Shown here one piece after another: positions 56,871 through 64,000 of a DNA stretch of 64,000 nucleotides (the first letter of the stretch is position 1; every line of letters starts with the position of its first letter). The notes under the pieces were generated by a model that was given only the letters and a program-made list of their open reading frames with translations, made no database searches and was not told the origin of the DNA. Source of the DNA: Vitreimonas flagellata (GTDB lineage: Bacteria; Pseudomonadota; Alphaproteobacteria; Caulobacterales; Aquidulcibacteraceae). Position numbers and translations under genes: made by a program. The DNA lies in NCBI RefSeq assembly GCF_004634425.1, contig NZ_SBJL01000001.1, positions 407,001 through 471,000 of the forward strand, given 5' to 3'.

Positions 56871-57026
56871 TTATTGCGGGCGCTTTTGGTCGCCGTCGCG
56901 ATTCTTATCGATCCGCTCCTGGTCGCGTTCCGGACGCTCTTGGCCCGGTTGGCGATCGCCTTGATCCGGCCGGTCGGGTTGCGCTTGGCGTTCGCGTTCC
57001 TGGTTCGGCTGTTGTTGGTTCGCCAT
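56871..57026 (-). CDS. Small hydrophilic, disordered protein (51 residues)
   Basis: The product is almost entirely polar: Gln, Arg, Asp, Glu, Asn and Pro dominate, with no hydrophobic segment (start MANQQQPNQERERQAQ, end RIDKNRDGDQKRPQ). ATG 57026 has AGGAGCT four bases upstream, and a terminator follows the stop, so it looks like a real single-gene transcription unit divergent from nuoG. I do not recognise it. Such proteins are often stress-related, but this is only inference from composition. Confidence 0.6.
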   Translation of the reverse strand: MANQQQPNQERERQAQPDRPDQGDRQPGQERPERDQERIDKNRDGDQKRPQ

Positions 57027-57265
57027 GGGTAGCTCCTGTGTTGCCCGCCCTTGCGCCACCAACCCTTGAGGGCGCCGGCCGTTCCGGCAAAATCGCAGTT
57101 CCGTCCGATGCTTACGCAGTGAAGCGGAACATCCGCACGGATCGTTTCGGTGACGTTCGAACATGTGCGAACCGTTCGCAAAAAGCACGTCTGAGTACGG
57201 ACGTTTCGCCCCCTTGCGGCGACGCAATAAATCGTTCATGCGCGTCCGCGAAACGGGCCTCTGAA

Positions 57266-59332
57266 ATGACGAAGATTCTCGTCGACGGTGCTGAAGTCGA
57301 CGTACCTCCCGAATACACGTTGCTGCAGGCTTGCGAGGCTGCGGGCGCTGAGATTCCGCGCTTCTGTTATCACGAGCGCCTGTCGATCGCCGGCAATTGC
57401 CGGATGTGCCTCATTGAGGTGAAGGTCGGCGGTAAATCCGGCCCGAAACCGGTCGCGTCGTGCGCGCAGCAAGTGAAAGATTTGCCGCCGCCGCGCGACG
57501 ACAAGCTCAACGAACTCGTCACCAACAGCGCCGTCGTCGACAGGGCGCGCAAGGGCGTGATGGAGTTTCTGCTCATCAATCACCCGCTCGATTGCCCCAT
57601 CTGTGACCAGGGCGGCGAGTGCGATCTGCAAGACCAATCCGTCGCCTATGGCCGTGGCGGTTCGCGCTTCGATGAGAACAAGCGCGCGGTCGAAGAGAAA
57701 TTCATGGGCCCGCTCGTGAAGACGGTGATGACGCGCTGCATTCAGTGCACGCGCTGCGTCCGCTTCGCGACGGAGGTCGCCGGCGTGCCCGAACTGGGCG
57801 CGACGGGCCGCGGCGAGGACATGGAAATCACCACGTATCTGGAAGCGTCGCTCACGAGCGAGCTTTCCGCCAACGTGATTGATCTCTGCCCAGTCGGCGC
57901 GCTCACCTCGAAGCCGTACGCTTTCAATGCACGACCTTGGGAACTCACCAAGACTGAAACCATCGATGTGATGGATGCGCTGGGATCGAACATCCGCGTC
58001 GATGCGCGGGGCGATGCCGTTCTTCGCGTGCTGCCGCGCGTGAACGAGGGCGTCAACGAGGAATGGATTTCCGACAAGACACGCTACGCCGAAGACGGCC
58101 TGTCGCGCCAACGTCTGGATCGCCCATATATCCGCGAAAACGGCAAGCTCCGCGCAGCCACCTGGGCTGAGGCGCTTGAAGCGACGGCGAAGGCGCTTTC
58201 GGGCGATCCGAAAAAGATCGGCGCCATCGCTGGCGATCTCGCGTGCGCCGAGAGCATGAAGGCGACGCTCGATCTCTTCCGTGCGCTGGGCTCGCCCAAT
58301 ACCGATTGTCGCGCCGATGGCGCCCAGATCGGCGGCGGCGCGCGCCAATCGTATCTCTTCAATTCCACCATCGCCGGCATCGACGAAGCCGACGCAATCC
58401 TGCTGATCGGCGCGAACCCGCGTCTTGAAGCGCCCGTGCTGAACGCACGCATACGCAAGGCTTGGCTGCGCGGCGCTGAAGTCGCTGTCGTCGGCGAGGC
58501 GGTGAACCTCTCGTATAAATACAAGCATCTCGGCGCCGGCCCGCAATCGCTGGCCGATCTCGGCGCCTTCGGTGACGTGCTGAAGAACGCGCAGAAGCCG
58601 ATGATCATCGTAGGCAGCGGCGCACTGATGCGTGCCGATGGCGCCGCTGTGTTGCGCGCTGCTGGCAAGCTGGCGGCGAGTGTGGCGAAAGAGGGCTGGA
58701 ACGCCTTCAACGTGCTGCACAGCGCGGCGTCACGCGTTGGCGGTCTCGATCTCGGCTTCCTGCCGGGTGAGGGCGGCAGGAGCGCCTCGGATATGCTGAA
58801 GGGCGGCCTCGATACGCTGCTGTTGCTCGGCGTCGATGAAGTCGCGCTGCCGAACACCGGTACGGTGATTTATGTCGGTACGCACGGTGATGCCGGTGCG
58901 CACCGCGCCGACATTATCCTTCCGGGCGCTGCGTACACCGAAAAGGAAGCCACCTGGGTCAACACCGAGGGCCGTGTGCAATACGGCCGTCGCGCCACGT
59001 TCCCCAAGGGCGACGCTAAGGAAGATTGGGCAATTCTGCGCGCGCTCTCCGGTGCGCTCGGCAAGACGCTGCCGTACGACACGCTGGGCGCGCTGCGCCA
59101 AAAGATGATCGCCGATCATCCGACGTTCGGCCAAGTCGATTACGCGCCGGGCGCGGCGGACGCCGCCGGCTTCAACGCCGCACTCATTGGCGCTGACGGT
59201 ACGATCTCGAACGAGCCGTTCCGCAGCAGCGTCGCAGACTTCTATCTCACCAACCCGATCGCGCGCGCCTCGAAGACGATGGCGGAATGCTCACGCCTGC
59301 GCGCCGGGGCTGACAAGGTGGCGGCGGAATGA
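57266..59332 (+). CDS. nuoG: NADH-quinone oxidoreductase subunit G
   Basis: NuoG (688 residues) is the largest peripheral iron-sulfur subunit of complex I. Clusters seen: [2Fe-2S] in [17 protein letters not shown], a [4Fe-4S] with a His ligand in [19 protein letters not shown], and further cysteines in [12 protein letters not shown] and [11 protein letters not shown] molybdopterin-like C-terminal domain follows. ATG 57266 is chosen from protein alignment, and the frame extends upstream into non-coding sequence. It begins the nuo block without nuoA-F before it. Confidence 0.97.
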   Translation: MTKILVDGAEVDVPPEYTLLQACEAAGAEIPRFCYHERLSIAGNCRMCLIEVKVGGKSGPKPVASCAQQVKDLPPPRDDKLNELVTNSAVVDRARKGVMEFLLINHPLDCPICDQGGECDLQDQSVAYGRGGSRFDENKRAVEEKFMGPLVKTVMTRCIQCTRCVRFATEVAGVPELGATGRGEDMEITTYLEASLTSELSANVIDLCPVGALTSKPYAFNARPWELTKTETIDVMDALGSNIRVDARGDAVLRVLPRVNEGVNEEWISDKTRYAEDGLSRQRLDRPYIRENGKLRAATWAEALEATAKALSGDPKKIGAIAGDLACAESMKATLDLFRALGSPNTDCRADGAQIGGGARQSYLFNSTIAGIDEADAILLIGANPRLEAPVLNARIRKAWLRGAEVAVVGEAVNLSYKYKHLGAGPQSLADLGAFGDVLKNAQKPMIIVGSGALMRADGAAVLRAAGKLAASVAKEGWNAFNVLHSAASRVGGLDLGFLPGEGGRSASDMLKGGLDTLLLLGVDEVALPNTGTVIYVGTHGDAGAHRADIILPGAAYTEKEATWVNTEGRVQYGRRATFPKGDAKEDWAILRALSGALGKTLPYDTLGALRQKMIADHPTFGQVDYAPGAADAAGFNAALIGADGTISNEPFRSSVADFYLTNPIARASKTMAECSRLRAGADKVAAE

Positions 59333-60462
59333 ATCCGAACGCTGACTACGTTCCGTTCTTCAACTTCCCGGTGGAAGTTGAATGGACGCTGATGAAGTCG
59401 GGCCAAGTGCTCGCCATCATGATCCTGCTGCTGATCTCGCTGGCGTTCTTGCTGCTGTTCGACCGCAAGGTCTGGGCGGCAGTGCAGCTGCGCAAGGGCC
59501 CGAACGTCGTCGGCCCGTTCGGCCTGCTTCAATCCTTCGCGGACTTCTTTAAGTTCGTGTTCAAGGAAATCATTATTCCCGCAGGCGCGAACAAAACCGT
59601 CTTTATCCTAGCGCCGCTCATCACCTTTGTGCTCGCCTTCATCGGCTGGGCGGTGGTGCCGTGGGGCCCTGACGTGGTGATCGCCGACTTGAATGTCGGC
59701 ATTCTCTACCTTTTCGCGATCTCGTCGCTTGGCGTGTACGGGATCATCATGGGGGGCTGGGCTTCGAACTCAAAGTACCCGTTCCTTGGCGGCCTACGCT
59801 CGGCAGCGCAGATGGTGTCCTACGAAGTCTCGATCGGCTTCATCATCATCACCGTCCTGCTGCTGGTCGGCTCACTGAACCTGACCACGATCGTCGACAA
59901 TCAAAGCGACGGCATTTGGATGTGGCACGGCTTTCGCCTGTTCAATTTCGCGGAATTCCCGAACAACATTCTGGTCGGCGTCGTCATGCTGGCGATGATG
60001 GTGATGTTCTTCGTTTCTGCACTGGCCGAAACCAACCGTCCGCCGTTCGATCTACCGGAAGCGGAATCTGAACTCGTCGCTGGCTATCAGGTCGAATACA
60101 GCTCGACGCCTTATCTGCTCTTCATGATCGGCGAATATCTCAACATCGTGATGATGTGCGCGATGACGTCGATCCTGTTCCTTGGCGGTTGGCACCTGCC
60201 GTGGGGTTCGATCGAGAGCCTGGGCCTAAATCCATTTTGGACATCGTTCATCGCGATGGGCGTCTTCTACGTGAAGATCTGGATCATGTTCTTCATGTTC
60301 GCGATGGTGAAGGCGATCGTGCCGCGCTACCGCTACGATCAGCTGATGCGTTTGGGCTGGAAGATCTTCCTGCCGACCTCGCTCGTGGCCGTCATCGCGC
60401 TTGGCTATTACGTGGCGTTCCTGCAGCCCGACGCTGCTGCAACAGCCGTGGCGGGGGGCTGA
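59329..60462 (+). CDS. nuoH: NADH-quinone oxidoreductase subunit H
   Basis: NuoH (377 residues) is the membrane subunit that forms much of the quinone channel of complex I, with about eight to nine helices. Landmarks are [40 protein letters not shown] and [11 protein letters not shown]. It overlaps nuoG by four bases (ATGA) and the following lipoprotein gene by one (TGATG). Confidence 0.97.
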   Translation: MNPNADYVPFFNFPVEVEWTLMKSGQVLAIMILLLISLAFLLLFDRKVWAAVQLRKGPNVVGPFGLLQSFADFFKFVFKEIIIPAGANKTVFILAPLITFVLAFIGWAVVPWGPDVVIADLNVGILYLFAISSLGVYGIIMGGWASNSKYPFLGGLRSAAQMVSYEVSIGFIIITVLLLVGSLNLTTIVDNQSDGIWMWHGFRLFNFAEFPNNILVGVVMLAMMVMFFVSALAETNRPPFDLPEAESELVAGYQVEYSSTPYLLFMIGEYLNIVMMCAMTSILFLGGWHLPWGSIESLGLNPFWTSFIAMGVFYVKIWIMFFMFAMVKAIVPRYRYDQLMRLGWKIFLPTSLVAVIALGYYVAFLQPDAAATAVAGG

Positions 60463-60701
60463 TGCGCGTGGCGCTTGCTCTCGCCTCACTCGCCGCGCTC
60501 GGCGCGTGCCAGACGCTGCCGGCGGTGGTCGTGACCGGTGGCGACACGTTCGACGTGCGCTACGACGCGGCCGTGCAGAGCGAGGCGCAGGTCGATGCGC
60601 GCGCAAATGAGTATTGTGGGCGAAGCGCTGCGACGTTCGTGTCCGCCGCCACCCGTTACGATGGTTTCGCGTACCGTACCTATCGGTGCGCGGGGAGATA
60701 G
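60462..60701 (+). CDS. Small lipoprotein embedded in the nuo operon
   Basis: This 79-residue protein has a short signal peptide with lipobox LGACQ at about residues 13-17, then a polar domain with two cysteines (NEYCGRS and YRCAGR) that could form a disulphide. The ATG overlaps the nuoH stop and nuoI begins two bases after its own stop, so it is coupled within the operon. I do not recognise the family. It is not a known core subunit of complex I. Confidence 0.75.
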   Translation: MRVALALASLAALGACQTLPAVVVTGGDTFDVRYDAAVQSEAQVDARANEYCGRSAATFVSAATRYDGFAYRTYRCAGR

Positions 60702-60703
60702 AG

Positions 60704-61192
60704 ATGTCGCGCTTACTCCAAGCCGCGAAGGGCGCTTTGATGCTCGACATGATCGGTGGCTTCGCCATCGGCATGAAGTATTTCTTCACCCGCAAAGCGA
60801 CGGTGAATTACCCGTTCGAGAAGGGCCCGCTTAGCCCACGCTTCCGCGGTGAGCACGCGCTGCGCCGCTACGCCAACGGTGAAGAGCGCTGCATCGCCTG
60901 CAAGCTCTGCGAAGCCATTTGCCCGGCGCAAGCCATCACCATCGAAGCCGAGCCGCGCGAAGACGGTTCGCGCCGCACCACGCGCTATGACATCGACATG
61001 GTGAAGTGCATCTATTGCGGCTATTGCCAGGAAGCGTGCCCGGTCGACGCCATCGTCGAAGGTCCGAACTTCGAGTTCGCCACCGAGACGCGCGAAGAAC
61101 TCTATTACGACAAGGAACGTCTGCTCGCGAACGGCGATCGCTGGGAGCGGGAAATAGCGAAGAATTTGGAACTGGACGCGCCTTACCGATAG
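60704..61192 (+). CDS. nuoI: NADH-quinone oxidoreductase subunit I
   Basis: NuoI (162 residues) carries two [4Fe-4S] clusters that pass electrons to the quinone site. The binding motifs are [12 protein letters not shown] and [15 protein letters not shown] 60704 ([14 protein letters not shown]) is chosen over the upstream frame. It follows the small lipoprotein gene by two bases. A palindromic repeat separates it from nuoJ. Confidence 0.97.
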   Translation: MSRLLQAAKGALMLDMIGGFAIGMKYFFTRKATVNYPFEKGPLSPRFRGEHALRRYANGEERCIACKLCEAICPAQAITIEAEPREDGSRRTTRYDIDMVKCIYCGYCQEACPVDAIVEGPNFEFATETREELYYDKERLLANGDRWEREIAKNLELDAPYR

Positions 61193-61210
61193 GGCGCGGC
61201 TACTAATCAT

Positions 61211-61340
61211 GCTCCTCCGCTTGCGGGGGAGCTGTCCGCGAAGCGGACTGAGGGGGCGAAGGTGCCTGGCATCCGCCGGACGCACCTCCTCCGTCGTTCG
61301 CTTCGCTCACGACACCTCCCCCGCAATCGGGTGAGGAGAG
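61211..61340. repeat. Palindrome-rich intergenic repeat, copy B, inside the nuo operon
   Basis: The element begins with an imperfect palindrome (61211-61232), then GTCCGC-GAA-GCGGAC (61234-61248), an internal GGTGCC...GGCATCC stretch, and a closing CCTCCCCCGC arm. This is the same plan as the element at 17167-17294. It sits between nuoI and nuoJ, and its right end merges with the purine-rich ribosome binding site of nuoJ. Confidence 0.7.
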
Positions 61341-61353
61341 GAGAGCGTAACGC

Positions 61354-61962
61354 ATGTTGGCGAGCATCGCCTTCTACGTGCTGGCTGCGACTGCGATCTT
61401 ATCCGCGTTTGCGGTGATCTCGGCGCGCAACCCTGTGCACTCCGTTTTGTTTTTGATCCTGACCTTCTTCACGTCGGCGGGATTGTTCGTGCTGCTTGGC
61501 GCCGAATTTTTGGCGATGCTGCTGATTGTCGTCTATGTCGGCGCGGTGGCGGTGCTCTTCCTGTTCGTCGTCATGATGCTCGACGTCGATTTCGCCGAGC
61601 TGAAGCAGGGCTTCCTGAGTTACGCGCCGATCGGTGCGCTGGTCGCGGCGGCGCTGCTGGGGGAGCTTGGCTTAGTCGCCAGCGCTGCAATGTCGGCAGA
61701 CGGCGCCCCGATCGCGCTGACGCCGGCCGCGCCCGGCGACGTCACCAACGCCGAAGCCATCGGCCGCGTGCTCTACACGGACTATCTGCTCGTCTTCCAA
61801 CTCGCCGGCTTGGTGCTGTTCGTCGCCATGATTGGCGCGATCGTGCTGACGCTGCGCCATCGTCCGGGCGTCAAGAAGCAAGACATCGCCGCCCAAGTCG
61901 GCCGCAAGCGCTCCGATGGTGTCGAGCTTAAGGACATCCGCCCAGGGCAGGGGATCGGCTGA
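61354..61962 (+). CDS. nuoJ: NADH-quinone oxidoreductase subunit J
   Basis: NuoJ (202 residues) is a five-helix membrane subunit of complex I. Motifs include [17 protein letters not shown] and [35 protein letters not shown] 61354 lies after GGAGAG, partly supplied by the preceding repeat. The stop overlaps the nuoK start. Confidence 0.96.
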   Translation: MLASIAFYVLAATAILSAFAVISARNPVHSVLFLILTFFTSAGLFVLLGAEFLAMLLIVVYVGAVAVLFLFVVMMLDVDFAELKQGFLSYAPIGALVAAALLGELGLVASAAMSADGAPIALTPAAPGDVTNAEAIGRVLYTDYLLVFQLAGLVLFVAMIGAIVLTLRHRPGVKKQDIAAQVGRKRSDGVELKDIRPGQGIG

Positions 61963-62270
61963 TGGAAATAACGCTCGCCCATTATCTGTTCGTCGCCGCC
62001 GCCCTCTTCACGATCGGCGTCTTCGGCATTTTCGTGAACCGCAAGAACGTCATCATCATCCTGATGTCGATCGAGCTGGTTCTGCTCTCGGTGAACATCA
62101 ACCTCGTCGCGTTTTCGGCCTTCCTGCAGAACCTCGAGGGCCAGATTTTCGCGATGATGGTGCTCACGGTGGCCGCCGCCGAAGCCGCGGTGGGCCTGGC
62201 TATCCTCGTGACCTACTTCCGCAATCGCGGCGGCATCGCCGTCGAAGACATCAATCAGATGAGGGGCTGA
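61962..62270 (+). CDS. nuoK: NADH-quinone oxidoreductase subunit K
   Basis: NuoK (102 residues) is a three-helix proton-pumping subunit related to MrpC. The block [20 protein letters not shown] contains the conserved Glu of the second helix, followed by [19 protein letters not shown]. The ATG overlaps the nuoJ stop (TGATG). Confidence 0.97.
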   Translation: MEITLAHYLFVAAALFTIGVFGIFVNRKNVIIILMSIELVLLSVNINLVAFSAFLQNLEGQIFAMMVLTVAAAEAAVGLAILVTYFRNRGGIAVEDINQMRG

Positions 62271-62274
62271 GACG

Positions 62275-64000
62275 GTGCAATTCTCCCCCGAAGTCCTGAT
62301 CGTCCTCGGCCCGCTGTTCGCGGCCGCGTTCGCCGGTCTCTTGCAGCGCTATATCGGCGACAAAGTCGCTATGGCGATCACCACCGGTTCGGTCGGCGTC
62401 TCGCTCGCGCTTTCGTGGCCGATCTTCGTCGGCTTCGTCTGGGGCGATGAGACAGCGCGCGTGATCGAGCTCTTCCGCTTCATCGACGTTGCCGGCTTTA
62501 CCTCCACCTGGAGCGTGCGTATCGACACGCTCTCGGCGATCATGCTCGTGGTCGTGAATACGGTCTCGTTCCTGGTTCACGTCTATTCGATCGGCTACAT
62601 GGCCGAAGACCCGCACCGCGCGCGGTTCTTCTCTTACTTGTCGTTCTTCACCTTCTCGATGCTCGCGCTCGTGACGGCGAACGACTTCCTGCAGCTCTTC
62701 TTCGGCTGGGAAGGGGTGGGCGTCGCCTCGTATCTGCTGATCGGCTTCTGGTTCCAGAAGCGCTCGGCCAACGACGCCTCGATCAAGGCGTTCGTGACCA
62801 ACCGCGTCGGCGATTTCGGCTTTGCGCTCGGCATCATGGCCGCGTTCTTCTGCTACGGCTCGATCCAGTACGACGCCGTGTTCGAAGCGGCTGCCGCAGC
62901 ACCCGACATGATGCTCGGCGTCGGCGAGGTGCAATTCCGCGCCATCGAAGTGGTGACGTTCCTTTTGTTCATCGGCGCGATGGGCAAGTCGGCGCAATTC
63001 TTCCTGCACGTCTGGCTGCCGGACGCCATGGAAGGTCCGACGCCGGTTTCCGCGCTCATCCACGCCGCCACGATGGTCACCGCCGGCGTGTTCATGGTCG
63101 CGCGCTGCGGTGAACTCTTCGAAATGGCGCCGCTCACGTCGGGCTTCGTCACCATTATCGGCGCCGTCACGGCGCTGTTCGCGGCGACCGTTGGTCTGGC
63201 GCAAAACGACATCAAGCGCGTGATCGCATATTCGACCTGTTCGCAGCTCGGTTATATGTTCTTTGCCGCGGGTGTCGGCGCCTACAACGCGGCGATGTTT
63301 CACCTCTTCACGCACGCCTTCTTCAAGGCGCTGCTCTTCCTCGGCGCGGGCTCGGTCATCCACGGCCTGCATCACGAGCAGGACATGCGTTACATGGGCG
63401 GTGTGCGTAAGCCCATGATGATCACCTGGGCGATGATGACGATCGGCACATTGGCGCTGATCGGCTTCGGCATTCCGGGCATCGGCGGCTTCGCCGGCTT
63501 CTACTCGAAGGACGCCATCATCGAAGCCGCTTACGGCAGCCACGGCATCGGCGCTCAATTCGCGTTCTGGTGCGGCATCAGCGCAGCGCTGATGACCAGC
63601 TTCTATTCGTGGCGTCTCGCCTTCATGACCTTCGAAGGCAAGTATCGCGGCAATCCCCACGCGCATCATCACGACCATCACAAGCACGCCGCGCACGATG
63701 ATCACGCGCATGTGGCGCATGAGGATCATGGCCACCACGGCCATGACGATCACCACAAACCGGCTGACGGTTCAGCGCCGGCGCATGAATCGCCGTGGGT
63801 GATGCTCGTGCCGCTGTTTGTGTTGGCGGCGGGCGCGGTGCTCGCGGGTTACGTGTTCTATCCTTACTTCCTCGGCCATCACGCCGGTGAATTCTGGGAC
63901 CACGCCATCCCGTTCCACGAAGGCCACCACGATTTCCCGACTTGGGTGCTGTGGGCGCCGCTGGTCGTGACTGTGACGGGCTTCCTGCTCGCTATTATCT
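62275..64000 (+). CDS. nuoL: NADH-quinone oxidoreductase subunit L, 3'-truncated by window edge
   Basis: NuoL is a large antiporter-like proton channel subunit of complex I. The GTG start at 62275 is four bases after nuoK, and the frame is open to base 64000 (575 codons visible). Landmarks are [50 protein letters not shown], and the conserved Lys/His region [20 protein letters not shown] and [18 protein letters not shown]. An unusual cytoplasmic or periplasmic loop at about residues 460-495 is very rich in His. Confidence 0.96.
   Translation, partial: MQFSPEVLIVLGPLFAAAFAGLLQRYIGDKVAMAITTGSVGVSLALSWPIFVGFVWGDETARVIELFRFIDVAGFTSTWSVRIDTLSAIMLVVVNTVSFLVHVYSIGYMAEDPHRARFFSYLSFFTFSMLALVTANDFLQLFFGWEGVGVASYLLIGFWFQKRSANDASIKAFVTNRVGDFGFALGIMAAFFCYGSIQYDAVFEAAAAAPDMMLGVGEVQFRAIEVVTFLLFIGAMGKSAQFFLHVWLPDAMEGPTPVSALIHAATMVTAGVFMVARCGELFEMAPLTSGFVTIIGAVTALFAATVGLAQNDIKRVIAYSTCSQLGYMFFAAGVGAYNAAMFHLFTHAFFKALLFLGAGSVIHGLHHEQDMRYMGGVRKPMMITWAMMTIGTLALIGFGIPGIGGFAGFYSKDAIIEAAYGSHGIGAQFAFWCGISAALMTSFYSWRLAFMTFEGKYRGNPHAHHHDHHKHAAHDDHAHVAHEDHGHHGHDDHHKPADGSAPAHESPWVMLVPLFVLAAGAVLAGYVFYPYFLGHHAGEFWDHAIPFHEGHHDFPTWVLWAPLVVTVTGFLLAII

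Noticed and set aside
56766-57032. Plus-strand hydrophobic frame across the small disordered-protein gene
   Set aside because: It is antisense to the frame with the good ribosome binding site and terminator, and its hydrophobic character follows from the reverse of Gln/Arg/Asp codons.
57150-57185. GAAC repeats upstream of nuoG as a second SOS box
   Set aside because: The two GAAC elements are separated by six rather than seven bases, so the spacing does not fit.
62251-63756. Long minus-strand frame of about 500 codons opposite nuoL
   Set aside because: It is antisense to a clearly conserved nuoL and has extreme His/Arg/Glu/Asp composition typical of a shadow frame in GC-rich DNA.

Overview
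The window is a GC-rich, gene-dense chromosomal segment from an alphaproteobacterium, most likely of the Caulobacterales/Hyphomonadaceae type. Four observations support this. There is an alphaproteobacterial SOS box (GAAC-N7-GAAC) between the uvrA and ssb transcription units. There is a perfect CtrA box (TTAA-N7-TTAA) in front of a lytic transglycosylase gene. The tRNA-His gene lacks an encoded G-1 and has A73. The gene order rpoZ-rsh-pyrE-pdxJ-acpS-lepB-rnc-era-recO is the one familiar from this class. No phage, IS element, CRISPR array or rRNA was seen, and no gene-free stretch exceeds 300 bp. The longest, 8002-8290, holds a terminator and REP-like repeats.

Layout. 1-3481: the end of a VOC protein and three tandem paralogous membrane proteins of unknown function. 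3478-8070: SOS/repair block (uvrA and a DODA-type dioxygenase on the minus strand, ssb on the plus strand). 8076-8797: REP-like repeats around a small hypothetical gene. 8925-12483: LLM oxidoreductase, kelch lipoprotein, EamA exporter, Cu/Zn superoxide dismutase-like lipoprotein. 12601-19465: gyrA, coaD, two cyclophilins, queA and tgt (queuosine). 19462-31569: lipoprotein, hrpB, threonine/serine dehydratase, slt, dapA, smpB, TPR lipoprotein, MHYT histidine kinase, uracil-DNA glycosylase, NYN protein, folK. 31679-39325: the rpoZ-to-recO core block (stringent response, pyrimidine and B6 synthesis, secretion, RNA processing). 39370-44896: parC, lemA, an HtpX-like protease, a frameshifted PspC-domain gene and its PadR-type regulator. 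45005-46227: tRNA-Phe, M48 lipoprotein, tRNA-His. 46263-52736: six co-directional accessory genes (CphA-like ATP-grasp, FolC-like Mur ligase, patatin, RyR-like protein, DAO-type flavoprotein, acyl-CoA dehydrogenase). 52777-57026: CtrA-box transglycosylase, CoA-transferase, DUF2336 protein, degenerate EAL protein, tiny disordered protein. 57266-64000: nuoG-H-(lipoprotein)-I-J-K-L, running off the right edge.

Most of the window is housekeeping. The best candidates for something undescribed are in 46263-50429. An ATP-grasp and a FolC-like ligase are translationally coupled there and could build an unknown amide-linked compound. Next to them a patatin-like lipase is paired with a RyR-like protein that ends in a ribbon-helix-helix-like segment, which suggests nucleotide-sensing control of a membrane lipase. 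Other points of interest are a queuosine TGT that has lost two of its four zinc ligands, unusual residues in the quinolone regions of GyrA and ParC, a small lipoprotein gene inside the nuo operon, a histidine-rich loop in NuoL, and convergent genes that repeatedly share a 4-nt stop-codon overlap.
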